Shown piece by piece: positions 9,607 through 18,018 of a stretch of 64,000 bases of DNA. Below the pieces are notes generated by a model that was given only the letters and a program-made list of their open reading frames with translations, had not been told where the DNA came from and did no database searches. The position numbers and the translations under genes were made by a program. This DNA is from Cellulosimicrobium sp. Marseille-Q4280 (GTDB taxonomy: Bacteria > Actinomycetota > Actinomycetes > Actinomycetales > Cellulomonadaceae): assembly GCF_943181405.1 (NCBI RefSeq), contig NZ_CALPBY010000001.1, positions 1 through 64,000 on the forward strand. The letters are read 5' to 3'. The stretch's first letter is position 1; the number at the start of each line of letters is the position of its first letter.

Positions 9607-11493
9607 GTGCCCCTGCGACGCCGCGCGGCCGCTGCCGACCGCCACACGTTCGAGCTCGTCGACGACGGGTTCGACGACGAGCCCGACCTGGACGGGCCGT
9701 CGTCCGCCGGGTCTGCGGGGCGCGTCCACTGGACAGGTGGGACCGGCCCCGGCGTCCGGGCGCACGACGACGTCGACGCAGGCGCGATCCTCGACGGTCT
9801 CGCCGGAGACGACGGCAGGCGCTTCGGCGACGGCACGCAGGGCGACGACGGCACGTTCGGCGACGGCCCGGACGGACACGGCCCGGACGGACACGGCCCG
9901 GACGGCGACGGCCCGGACGGTGAGGCCGCGGAGCCGACGCCCCGGTCGCCCCGGCGCCGCCGTGCGGTCGTGGGCACCGCAGCGGCCGTCGTGCTCGTGC
10001 TCGGCGGGATGACGGCGGTCGACGCGGTCACGCAGCACCTCCAGACGGCGCGACTGCGCGACGCGCCCGGGGGTCTCGCACCGATCGGCGACGCGCCGCG
10101 CGTCGCGTGGGAGCTCGACATCGAGCTCGCGGGTCAGCCGCTCGGTGTGATGCCGGGTGCGCTCGTCGTGAACGACGGGAACGACGTCGTCGGGTACGAC
10201 CTCGACACGGGCGAGGAGGCCTGGCGGACGACGTTCGACGGGCCGACGTCGTGCGGCACGCTCGCCCAGTGGTACTCCGCGGTCTCCGTGGACGTCGAGG
10301 AGTCGTCGACGTGCGTGCCGTCCTTCGACGTCGCGGTCTCCGTGGCGAGCCCGGCTGAGGACTGGGACCCGGTGCCCGTCGCGGTGCTCGCCGCTGACGG
10401 CACGATCGAGGCGGCCCGGGAGCTCGGCCCGCCCTCCGGGCCGGTCGACGGCGCAGGTCCTGGTGAGGAGGTCCGCTGGATCCGCCCGTCCGCGGGCCCC
10501 GACGGGACGCTGCTCTGGGTCGGCCGCATCGGTCCGGAGGCGGAGCAGCAGGGCGAGAGGGTGCCTGTCGACGAGTCCACCGGGTTCGTCCCGGTCTCCG
10601 GCGACCCGCCCGACGTCGCGCTCGCGCTCCAGGACGTGGCGAGCGGCGACCTCCGGTGGAGCGCGGCCGTCCCCGCCAGGATGCGTGACGAGGCGTCGTA
10701 CGAGTGCGCCCAGTGGGGTGCCTCGGAGGGCAGCGGCGAGGAGGTCGCCACGGTCGACCTCGACCAGGCGTGGGGCTTCGGCACCCACCGAGCGGTGCAC
10801 GTGCAGGGCTGCGGCGTCACGGCGTCGTTCACCGCCGACGGCGTGCGCACCGACGACCCGGCCGTCGTGGGTGACGTCACCTTCGCGCACGGCGACGGCT
10901 ACCTGCGGGACCCGTCCGGCGGCTCGGTGATGTACGGCGGCTCGGGCCTGTACGACGAGTCGGGAGATCCGCTGCGGTCGGCGCTCCTCGCGGCGGACGG
11001 GTCGGTCGCCTGGGAGGCGCCGGGCCTGCTCGTGCCGCCGCTCGCGACCGACGGCCGGTCGGAGCTGCGCTTCGTCAAGACGGGTCTGACGATCGCCGCG
11101 TTCGACGGGTCGGGCGCCGAGCTGTGGGAGCCGGACACCGTGGGCACGCCCGAGCAGGTCCTCGTCGCGTCGGCCCCCGCCGTCCTCGTGTCGGTGCGGG
11201 GCGCGCTCGCGGCCCTCGACCCCGCGACGGGACGGACCCGGTGGAGCGTCGAACCGTCAGCGCTCGGCGGGTCGGGCTTCTCGTCCGGCTCGGTGATGCA
11301 GGCGTTCACCGACGGCCGTTCCGCGATCCTCGTCCTGAGCACCGCTGCGCCGTCGGCGGCCCTCGTCGCGATCGACCTCGCCGACGGCCGGGTGCTGTGG
11401 ACCGAGGAGGGCTTGCCGGACGCGTGGTCGTACCTCAGCGTCGAGGGGCGCCTCGTGTCCGTCGGCGAGCGCTCGGTCGCACTGCTCCGCTGA
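9607..11493 (+). CDS. Membrane-anchored PQQ-like beta-propeller protein
   Basis: 628 residues from GTG. An acidic N-terminal cytoplasmic tail (1-115) contains four copies of a five-residue GPDG(H/D) repeat. One membrane segment lies at about 120-138 after RRRR. The extracytoplasmic part carries PQQ/PQQ-like WD repeat signatures such as DLDTGEEAWRT, ALDPATGRTRWS and DLADGRVLWTEEG, so it should form a beta-propeller. The function is unknown; such actinobacterial proteins have no shown enzymatic activity and may be scaffolds. It follows livF by 38 bp but probably is not part of that system. The stop lies inside a 15-bp tandem duplication. Confidence 0.8.
   Translation: MPLRRRAAAADRHTFELVDDGFDDEPDLDGPSSAGSAGRVHWTGGTGPGVRAHDDVDAGAILDGLAGDDGRRFGDGTQGDDGTFGDGPDGHGPDGHGPDGDGPDGEAAEPTPRSPRRRRAVVGTAAAVVLVLGGMTAVDAVTQHLQTARLRDAPGGLAPIGDAPRVAWELDIELAGQPLGVMPGALVVNDGNDVVGYDLDTGEEAWRTTFDGPTSCGTLAQWYSAVSVDVEESSTCVPSFDVAVSVASPAEDWDPVPVAVLAADGTIEAARELGPPSGPVDGAGPGEEVRWIRPSAGPDGTLLWVGRIGPEAEQQGERVPVDESTGFVPVSGDPPDVALALQDVASGDLRWSAAVPARMRDEASYECAQWGASEGSGEEVATVDLDQAWGFGTHRAVHVQGCGVTASFTADGVRTDDPAVVGDVTFAHGDGYLRDPSGGSVMYGGSGLYDESGDPLRSALLAADGSVAWEAPGLLVPPLATDGRSELRFVKTGLTIAAFDGSGAELWEPDTVGTPEQVLVASAPAVLVSVRGALAALDPATGRTRWSVEPSALGGSGFSSGSVMQAFTDGRSAILVLSTAAPSAALVAIDLADGRVLWTEEGLPDAWSYLSVEGRLVSVGERSVALLR
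9865..9924 (+). repeat. Four tandem 15-bp coding repeats
   Basis: The unit GGCCCGGACGGACAC is repeated four times (9865, 9880, 9895, 9910), with changes mainly in the last four bases of units three and four. It encodes Gly-Pro-Asp-Gly-His/Asp in the cytoplasmic tail. The unit length is a multiple of three, so copy-number change would keep the frame. Confidence 0.9.
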
Positions 11494-11513
11494 GCGTCGC
11501 TCCGCTGAGCGTC
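11484..11513. repeat. 15-bp tandem duplication spanning a stop codon
   Basis: GCTCCGCTGAGCGTC occurs twice head to tail (11484-11498 and 11499-11513). The first copy carries the TGA of the propeller gene. It lies in the 32-bp convergent gap with the transglutaminase-like gene. Confidence 0.9.
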
Positions 11514-11525
11514 GTCGACACCCTG

Positions 11526-12476
11526 TCACTCCCGCGTCACCAGCAGGCGGCTCCCGGGTTCCCCGGTGACGTGCCAGACCGTCGTCCGGCCGGTGAGGTC
11601 CGTCGAGCCGAAGCGTCCCGCCGGGGACCACGTGGAGACGACCGGCCCGGGTCGCAGACGTGCGTCGTCGGCGGCCCACAGCGCCTCGAGCTCGAGCTCG
11701 GCCGCGGTGTCCCCGGCGTCGGCGCGGACGACGAGCCGCGCGACGCGGTCGGTCAGCGCGGCGTCCCGGGGGTCGACCGGGGACCGGAAGAACCGCGACG
11801 TTCCCCACGCGTCCCACAGGAGCAGCTCGGTCCGCATCCGGTGGGCGAGGTCGCCGAGCACGTAGCGCTGCACGATCGTCGGCCCGCCGAGCTCCGGGAG
11901 GCCGGGCGCGACGCCGTAGGCGGCAAGGTCCGTGCGGCCCTCGCGGTACGCGAGCCAGGCTTCCGCGGCGGTCTCGAAGGGTGCGCCCTCGCCCGTGGCG
12001 AGGTCGTGGACGTCGAACGCGCGCGAGCCGGCGGCCAGCTCGGGGTCGAACCGGACCCACCGCCCGGGCTCCCAGCGTTCCGCGACCACGTGGTCGGTGC
12101 GGAAGCCCTCGTCGAGGTAGCCGGCGAACCCGAGGCGCGTGCGCGCCGGGATCCCGTGCTCGCGCAGGATCGCCACCGCGAGCAGCGCGTGGTCGCGGCA
12201 GCAGCCGCCGACCTGCTGGGCGGGGTCGCGCGGGTCGGTGAGCGCGCGGCCGGGAGCGCGCCGGGTCGCGGTGTCGAGGATGGTCTCGACCCAGCGTCCG
12301 TCGACGTCGGCGAGCTGGTCGGGCGTGGGTGGGGTCGCCCCGGCCCGGTAGTGCACGACGGCGGCCGTGACCGCCGCGTGCAGGCTCGCCGGGTCGGTGG
12401 GGACGGCGTCGAGCAGGGTCGCGTGCGGCCCGGGGTCGGAGTACGGGCTGTGGGTGGCGTAGTCGGCGAGGTTCAT
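11526..12476 (-). CDS. Transglutaminase-like (cysteine protease fold) protein
   Basis: 316 residues. The transglutaminase-like core shows a plausible Cys-His-Asp triad: GCCRDHALLAVAIL (Cys92 or Cys93), TDHVVAERW (His129) and VRFDPEL (Asp144), with GIPARTRLGFAGY between them. No signal peptide is visible, so it is probably cytoplasmic. Family members can be amidases, peptidases or cross-linking enzymes; the substrate is unknown. The start ATG overlaps the stop of the upstream merR-type gene (ATGA), so the two are translationally coupled. The regulator may respond to a ligand handled by this enzyme, which is an inference from linkage only. Confidence 0.85.
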   Translation of the reverse strand: MNLADYATHSPYSDPGPHATLLDAVPTDPASLHAAVTAAVVHYRAGATPPTPDQLADVDGRWVETILDTATRRAPGRALTDPRDPAQQVGGCCRDHALLAVAILREHGIPARTRLGFAGYLDEGFRTDHVVAERWEPGRWVRFDPELAAGSRAFDVHDLATGEGAPFETAAEAWLAYREGRTDLAAYGVAPGLPELGGPTIVQRYVLGDLAHRMRTELLLWDAWGTSRFFRSPVDPRDAALTDRVARLVVRADAGDTAAELELEALWAADDARLRPGPVVSTWSPAGRFGSTDLTGRTTVWHVTGEPGSRLLVTRE

Positions 12477-13363
12477 GACGACACGGTGCGGTCTGCCCCT
12501 GGGGCAGGGTCAACCGGGACGACGACCTCGGCGACGAGCGCGTCGTCGTCGGTCGACCACGGCACCGGGTAGACCTCGCGCGTCGGGCCCGCGGGCCCCC
12601 CGCGCTCGCGGGCCGCCGCGAGGACCGCGCCGCTGTACGCGAGGATCTGCGGGTACCGGCAGTCGACCGCCGGCACGGGGACGACCAGCTCGGTGCGCGC
12701 GGGCTCGACGCGCAGGGCGACGCCTTCCGACGGGTCGACCGTCCCCTCGTACGGGACGCACGTCTCGATCCGGCCGGCCGCCGCGGTGCCTGGCGGCTCG
12801 TGGTAGACGACCCAGTGCTCCGAGCCCCACGTCGCGCCCTGCGCGTCGAGGTGCGCACGGATGCCGAGCACGTCCGCGGTGAACCGCGGGACGAGGCCTT
12901 CCTGGTCGACGAGCGCGGCGACGGTCGCGACCTTGCGCGCGGGGCAGCGGCGCTCGCGAACGGTGCCGGGTGGTCGCACCGGTGCCGGCTCCGGCAGCGC
13001 GCCGATCTGCCGAGCGGCGGCGTGGAGGGTGTCGCGTCGCGCCAGGAGCTCGGCCTGGTGCCCGGACCACCACGCGAGGAGGACGTCGCGCGCACGGTCG
13101 GGGGCGGCGTCGAGCACGTCCGCGATCGTGGCGAGCGGCATGTCGAGGCGGCGCAGCAGCGCGATCGAGCGACCTCGAGCGACCTGCGCGGCGGCGTACA
13201 CGCGGTACCCGGTGCGCGGGTGGACGCGCGCGGGGGCGAGGAGCCCGTTCGCGTCGTAGAGGCGCAGGGCCTTCGGGGACAGGCCCGACGCGCGGGCCAT
13301 GGCGCCGCTCGTCAGCTCGCCCGCCGCGGGGCTCGGGTGCGCGGCGCTCCGGTCCGTGTGCAC
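12473..13363 (-). CDS. MerR-family regulator with GyrI-like effector domain
   Basis: 296 residues from GTG (VHTDRS), placed so that the complete MerR helix-turn-helix (ELTSGAMARASGLSPKALRLYD, about residues 17-38) is included; a later ATG at MARASG would cut it. The wing GYRVYAAAQV and the dimer helix follow. The C-terminal half (about 125-290) resembles the small-molecule-binding GyrI/BmrR domain, so it is probably a drug- or ligand-sensing activator. It lies 56 bp downstream of the GGDEF gene on the same strand and overlaps the transglutaminase start by ATGA. Confidence 0.85.
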   Translation of the reverse strand: MHTDRSAAHPSPAAGELTSGAMARASGLSPKALRLYDANGLLAPARVHPRTGYRVYAAAQVARGRSIALLRRLDMPLATIADVLDAAPDRARDVLLAWWSGHQAELLARRDTLHAAARQIGALPEPAPVRPPGTVRERRCPARKVATVAALVDQEGLVPRFTADVLGIRAHLDAQGATWGSEHWVVYHEPPGTAAAGRIETCVPYEGTVDPSEGVALRVEPARTELVVPVPAVDCRYPQILAYSGAVLAAARERGGPAGPTREVYPVPWSTDDDALVAEVVVPVDPAPGADRTVSS

Positions 13364-13419
13364 GGGCCCGAGCGTACGGGCGCGGGGCTGGACGAGCGGC
13401 GCCGGACGAGCGGCGCCGG

Positions 13420-14451
13420 TCAGGCCGTGGCCGGCGCGTACGGCAGCACGGTCCGGACCAGCGCCAGGCGGTGCTCGGCCTCGCGGACCAGCTCGTCCGG
13501 GTCGGCCGCGCCGGCGACGGACCACACGGCGGCGGCGTCGACCGTCGGCCAGGCGGCTGCCGGGACGGGGCCCGACGGCCCGACGAGGCGTCCGAGCACG
13601 TCCTGCCGCAGCGCCTCGACCGACGCCGCGGCCTGGATGTCGTCCATGGCGGGCAGGGTCGCGAGGACGGCGAACCGGTCGCCGTCGACGCGGCCGGCCT
13701 CGCACCCGCCGGGCACCGCCGCGGCGAGCCGGGCGGCGACCTCGACGAGCACGGCGTCCCCGGCCTCCTGGCCGAAGCGGGCGTTGATCGCGGCCATGCC
13801 GTGCACGTCGAGCAGCAGGAGCACGACGCGCGTCCCGCCGCGCGCGACGAGGCGGCAGCGCCGGGTGAGCGAGTGCCACGTGGTGCCGCGCGTGGACAGG
13901 CCCGTCAGCGCGTCGTGCGACGACCGCTCGGCGAGCGTCCCGACGAGGGAACGCATGAGGTCGGCCGTGCTCGCGCTGCGCCAGGTCGACCCGGCGACGA
14001 GGACGTCGTCGTACCGGTGCTCCCCGGGGCGCTCCATCGCGAGGGTCGCGACCTCGGAGATCGACGCGTCGGGGCGCACGGCGAGCGGCGACCAGTCCGT
14101 GACGCTCTCGGTGGGTCGGCGCTCCAGCACGGCCCGGCCGTACCCGAGACGACCGGTGAGCGCCCCGGTGATGCCGGCCCGGGTCACGATGCCGGTGCGG
14201 TGGCCCCCCGCGTCGTCGTGCACGACGACGCACGCGACGTCGGCGGGGCGGAAGATCACCTCGAGCTGCCCGACGGGCATCGACGAGCCGACGGCGAGCA
14301 CGGGGCGCGCGAGCTCCGCGACGACCCCGACCCGGTGCGCGCGCGGGCGGACGGCGACGTGCTGGGCCAGCTCGGCGAGGGTGTCGTGCACACCGGAAGT
14401 GTGGCGTCGCCGCAACCCGGGGAGGAAGGTCCGGGTCGAGTGTTCCGGCAC
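13420..14451 (-). CDS. CBS-like/GGDEF protein with degenerate active site
   Basis: 343 residues from GTG; a second GTG 60 bp further in (14391) is an alternative start, and no strong ribosome site decides. Residues about 45-170 resemble a CBS-type sensory pair. The GGDEF fold follows from HDALTGLSTR (about 179), but its signature reads DGDRF (256-260) instead of GG(D/E)EF: the first Gly is Asp and the catalytic Glu is Arg. Diguanylate cyclase activity is therefore unlikely, and it may act as a GTP or ligand sensor. It is the first gene of a minus-strand unit with the MerR and transglutaminase genes and is divergent from oligopeptidase B. Confidence 0.8.
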   Translation of the reverse strand: MPEHSTRTFLPGLRRRHTSGVHDTLAELAQHVAVRPRAHRVGVVAELARPVLAVGSSMPVGQLEVIFRPADVACVVVHDDAGGHRTGIVTRAGITGALTGRLGYGRAVLERRPTESVTDWSPLAVRPDASISEVATLAMERPGEHRYDDVLVAGSTWRSASTADLMRSLVGTLAERSSHDALTGLSTRGTTWHSLTRRCRLVARGGTRVVLLLLDVHGMAAINARFGQEAGDAVLVEVAARLAAAVPGGCEAGRVDGDRFAVLATLPAMDDIQAAASVEALRQDVLGRLVGPSGPVPAAAWPTVDAAAVWSVAGAADPDELVREAEHRLALVRTVLPYAPATA

Positions 14452-14564
14452 TGTTCAGCGCGAGGACACCGACCGTTCGGCGGGGCGTCGCCCGGCGCCC
14501 GGCGGGACGTCGCCCGGGCGGGCTGCGGCCCCCCGGGACGAGCGCCGACCACTACCCTGGCCAG

Positions 14565-16988
14565 ATGCCCGACGACGTCATCGCGCCCTCGTCCACCTCC
14601 GCCGCCCGACCTGGCACCCGACCTGGCACCGCCCCCGTCACGCCCCCGGCCGCGGCACCCGTCGCTCCCCGCCGCCCGACGTCGCGCACCCACCACGGGG
14701 AGACGACCACCGACGACTACGAGTGGCTGCGCGACAAGGAGTCGCCGGAGGTGGTCGCGCACCTGGAGGCCGAGAACGCGTGGACCGAGCGTGAGCTCGC
14801 CCACCTCGCGCCCCTGCGCGGGCGGATCTTCGAGGAGATCAAGGGGCGCACGCTCGAGACGGACCTGTCCGTCCCCGTGCGCCAGGGTGACCACTGGTAC
14901 TACGCGCGGACGGTCGAGGGGCACCAGTACCCGGTGCACGCGCGCGCCCCGATCGATGCGACGCTCGGGAGCGACGCACCGTCGGCCTGGGTGCCGCCCG
15001 TGCTGGAGCCCGGGGTCCCCGTGCCCGGCGAGCAGGTGCTGCTCGACGACAACGTGGAGGCCGACGGGCACGACTTCTTCTCGCTCGGATCGTTCGACGT
15101 CTCGGTCGACGGTCGCCTCCTCGCGTACGCGGTCGACGTCGTGGGCGACGAGCGCTACGAGCTGCGCGTGCGGGACCTCACGACGGGGGAGGACCTGGCC
15201 GACGTCGTGCCGGGCACGTTCCCGGGCGCCGTCTTCTCGCCGGACGGCCGGTACGTGTTCTACCCGACCGTCGACGACGCGTGGCGCCCGTGGCGCGTGT
15301 GGCGCCACGAGGTCGGGACGCCGGCGACGCAGGACGTCGTGGTCCTCGAGGAGCCCGACGAGCGGTACTGGGTGGGCGTGGGGGTGTCGCGCTCGCAGCG
15401 GTTCGTCCAGATCGAGCTGGGTTCCAAGATCACGTCCGAGACGTGGCTGATCGACGCCGCCGACCCGGCGGGCGAGGCGCGCGTCGTCTGGCCGCGTCGC
15501 GAGGGCGTCGAGTACACGGTCGAGCACGCCGTCGTGCCGAGCACGTGGTTGTCGACGCCCGAGCACGGGGTCGGCGACGGGATCTCCCCGGATCCGGTGG
15601 GCGACCCCGTGCTCGGCGTGCCGACGACCGACGTGCTCCTCGTCCTCCACAACGACGGCGCGGAGAACTTCGAGCTCGCGGTCGTGGACGTCCCCGGCGC
15701 CACCACCGAGGCGGAGGCCGCCGCGACCGCCGCGACCGGGCCCGCCGGCGCGCGCGTCGTCGTGCCGCACGACCCGGCGACGCGGCTCGAGGGCGTCGAC
15801 GCGTTCGCCGGCCACCTCGTGCTGTCCTACCGGCGCGACGCCCTCTCGCGCGTGGGCGTGATCGACCTGTCGGCGCAGACGGCGCCCCGCCCGGCCGGGC
15901 TGCCGACCCCCGTCCGCACGGGCGGCACCGCCGCTCCCGGCGAGCCGTGGCACGTGCACGAGGTGGAGTTCGACGAGCCGCTGTTCACCGCGGGTCTCGG
16001 GCCGAACCCCGAGTGGGACCAGCCGACGGTCCGCCTCTCCTCCACGAGCTTCGTCACGCCCGCGACGGTCTACGACCTGCGCGTCGGGACGGACGAGCTG
16101 ACGCTGCTCAAGCGGCAGCCCGTGCTCGGCGGCTACGACCCCGCCGACTACGTGCAGCGCCGCGAGTGGGCGACCGCCGAGGACGGCACGCAGGTGCCGA
16201 TCTCGCTCGTGTGGCGCAGGGACGCCCTCGGCCTGGACGCGACGGGGACGGGCGCGGAGCCGGCGCCGCTGCTGCTGTACGGCTACGGGTCGTACGAGAT
16301 CAGCATCGACCCGGCGTTCTCGGTCTCCCGGCTGTCGCTGCTCGACCGGGGCGTCGTCTTCGCCGTCGCGCACGTGCGCGGCGGGGGAGAGCTGGGTCGC
16401 ACCTGGTACGACGACGGCAAGATGCTCGCCAAGACCAACACGTTCACCGACTTCGTCGCCGTGGCCCGGCACCTCGTCGAGACGGGCTGGACGAGCCCGC
16501 AGCAGATGGTCGCGCAGGGCGGCTCGGCCGGCGGGCTGCTCATGGGTGCGGTCACCAACCTCGCGCCCGAGCTGTTCGCCGGCGTCCTCGCCCAGGTGCC
16601 GTTCGTCGACGCGCTGACCTCGATCCTCGACCCGTCGCTCCCGCTGACCGTCGTCGAGTGGGACGAGTGGGGCGACCCCCTGCACGACCCCGAGGTCTAC
16701 CGGTACATGCGCTCGTACACGCCGTACGAGAACGTGCCCGACGACGCGTCCCGCTTCCCGCGGATCCTCGCCGTCACGAGCCTCAACGACACGCGCGTGC
16801 TGTACGTCGAGCCCGCGAAGTGGGTCGCGCGGCTGCGCGCGGCCGGCGCCCCGGCCCTGCTGCGCATCGAGATGAACGCCGGCCACGGCGGGGTGTCCGG
16901 GCGGTACGACTCGTGGCGAGAGGTCGCCTACGAGGACGCGTGGGTGCTCGACGTGCTCGGCCGCGCGGGCGGCGACGGGGCGGCATGA
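14565..16988 (+). CDS. ptrB: Oligopeptidase B (S9A serine peptidase)
   Basis: 807 residues, a little longer than typical because of a Pro/Thr/Ala-rich N-terminus of about 35. It has the S9 prolyl-oligopeptidase architecture: a propeller (about 40-470) with DYEWLRDKESPEV at its start, then an alpha/beta-hydrolase. The triad is visible as Ser654 (GGSAGG), Asp742 (SLNDTRV) and His774 (NAGHGG), with the oxyanion-region LLYGYGSYE. The family cleaves after basic residues in short peptides in the cytoplasm; no signal peptide is seen. The stop overlaps the next start by ATGA. Confidence 0.93.
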   Translation: MPDDVIAPSSTSAARPGTRPGTAPVTPPAAAPVAPRRPTSRTHHGETTTDDYEWLRDKESPEVVAHLEAENAWTERELAHLAPLRGRIFEEIKGRTLETDLSVPVRQGDHWYYARTVEGHQYPVHARAPIDATLGSDAPSAWVPPVLEPGVPVPGEQVLLDDNVEADGHDFFSLGSFDVSVDGRLLAYAVDVVGDERYELRVRDLTTGEDLADVVPGTFPGAVFSPDGRYVFYPTVDDAWRPWRVWRHEVGTPATQDVVVLEEPDERYWVGVGVSRSQRFVQIELGSKITSETWLIDAADPAGEARVVWPRREGVEYTVEHAVVPSTWLSTPEHGVGDGISPDPVGDPVLGVPTTDVLLVLHNDGAENFELAVVDVPGATTEAEAAATAATGPAGARVVVPHDPATRLEGVDAFAGHLVLSYRRDALSRVGVIDLSAQTAPRPAGLPTPVRTGGTAAPGEPWHVHEVEFDEPLFTAGLGPNPEWDQPTVRLSSTSFVTPATVYDLRVGTDELTLLKRQPVLGGYDPADYVQRREWATAEDGTQVPISLVWRRDALGLDATGTGAEPAPLLLYGYGSYEISIDPAFSVSRLSLLDRGVVFAVAHVRGGGELGRTWYDDGKMLAKTNTFTDFVAVARHLVETGWTSPQQMVAQGGSAGGLLMGAVTNLAPELFAGVLAQVPFVDALTSILDPSLPLTVVEWDEWGDPLHDPEVYRYMRSYTPYENVPDDASRFPRILAVTSLNDTRVLYVEPAKWVARLRAAGAPALLRIEMNAGHGGVSGRYDSWREVAYEDAWVLDVLGRAGGDGAA

Positions 16989-17908
16989 CCGAGGACGAGC
17001 GCCCGCCGGGTACCGCGCGGCTGCTGCTGCGCCCGCTGGGCTACCTGGCGATCGGGTGCGTGTGGCTCGCGATCGGGCTGTTCCTGCTCGGGGCCTACAC
17101 CGGGCTGGGCGTCGCGCAGGTGCTGTGGGGCGCCGACGTCGGGCCGATCTGGGAGATCGACGGTGAACCGATGGCCTGGGGTGCGGCGGCGCTCGTGGTC
17201 GTGCTCCTGGCCCCGATCGCGGGGCCCGCGGCGTGGTACCTCGGGTGCGCGTCGTGGCCGCTCGCCGCGCTGTCGTTCGTCTACGTCCTGCGTGCGGTGC
17301 GGCCCTCCTACCGGGGGGAGGAGCTGTCGTTCACGTCCTACGCCGCGCCCGGGACGACGCTCGGACCGCCGACCGCGACGAACGTCTCGCTGTCGCTCCA
17401 CCCGGTGCGCCGCTCCGGCGTGACGGACGTGCTCATGCGGTTCTACGTCTGCGGGTGGCAGCCGGACGTGCGGGACGTCGCCGCCACCCTGCCCGCCGGC
17501 TTCGGCTGGGCGGCCGCGACCGTCGCCGCCTCCCCGTTCCTCTCACCGGGCGTCCGGGCGCTGCTCGTCGCGGTCGCGCTCGTGCTCTACGGGGCGACGG
17601 CCGTGCTGCTGCGGCGCCGGTGGGTCTGGCGTTTCCACCGCGAGCGTCCGCGCCCGGGACGCCGCGAGCGGACGGTGGCGCAGTTCGACGGCAGCGGCGG
17701 GCCGGTCCTTCGCGACGGGCCGCGTGTCGTGCGGTCGAGGCCGCAGTCCGCGGCGCACCGCGAGCACGTCGAGGTGGAGCGTGCGCGGGCCCGGCAGGAG
17801 ACGGAGCCGCTCACCGCACTCACGAGCGACGCGATCGGCGAGCGACGCGAGCGGGCCCTCCGGGCTCGCGAGCGGAGGCTGCGCGAGCAGGGCCGGGCGG
17901 ACGGGTAG
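16985..17908 (+). CDS. Hypothetical membrane protein, coupled to oligopeptidase B
   Basis: 307 residues starting in the ATGA overlap with ptrB. Four or five hydrophobic segments are seen: about residues 14-40, 60-80, 83-100 and a pair at 165-205. A basic, charged cytoplasmic tail follows and ends in an Arg/Glu-rich, probably helical segment. I recognise no family. The start-stop overlap suggests co-expression with the peptidase, but nothing in the protein explains a shared role. Confidence 0.75.
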   Translation: MTEDERPPGTARLLLRPLGYLAIGCVWLAIGLFLLGAYTGLGVAQVLWGADVGPIWEIDGEPMAWGAAALVVVLLAPIAGPAAWYLGCASWPLAALSFVYVLRAVRPSYRGEELSFTSYAAPGTTLGPPTATNVSLSLHPVRRSGVTDVLMRFYVCGWQPDVRDVAATLPAGFGWAAATVAASPFLSPGVRALLVAVALVLYGATAVLLRRRWVWRFHRERPRPGRRERTVAQFDGSGGPVLRDGPRVVRSRPQSAAHREHVEVERARARQETEPLTALTSDAIGERRERALRARERRLREQGRADG

Positions 17909-18018
17909 GCCGACGAGCGCTGACCGTGCGGTCGCCGCTCGTCCCGGCACCGGGACCGGCGCGGTGGCGGGGAGAGGTCCCCGTGGACAACGGCGCGACG
18001 CTGAGTACGCTCGCGCGC

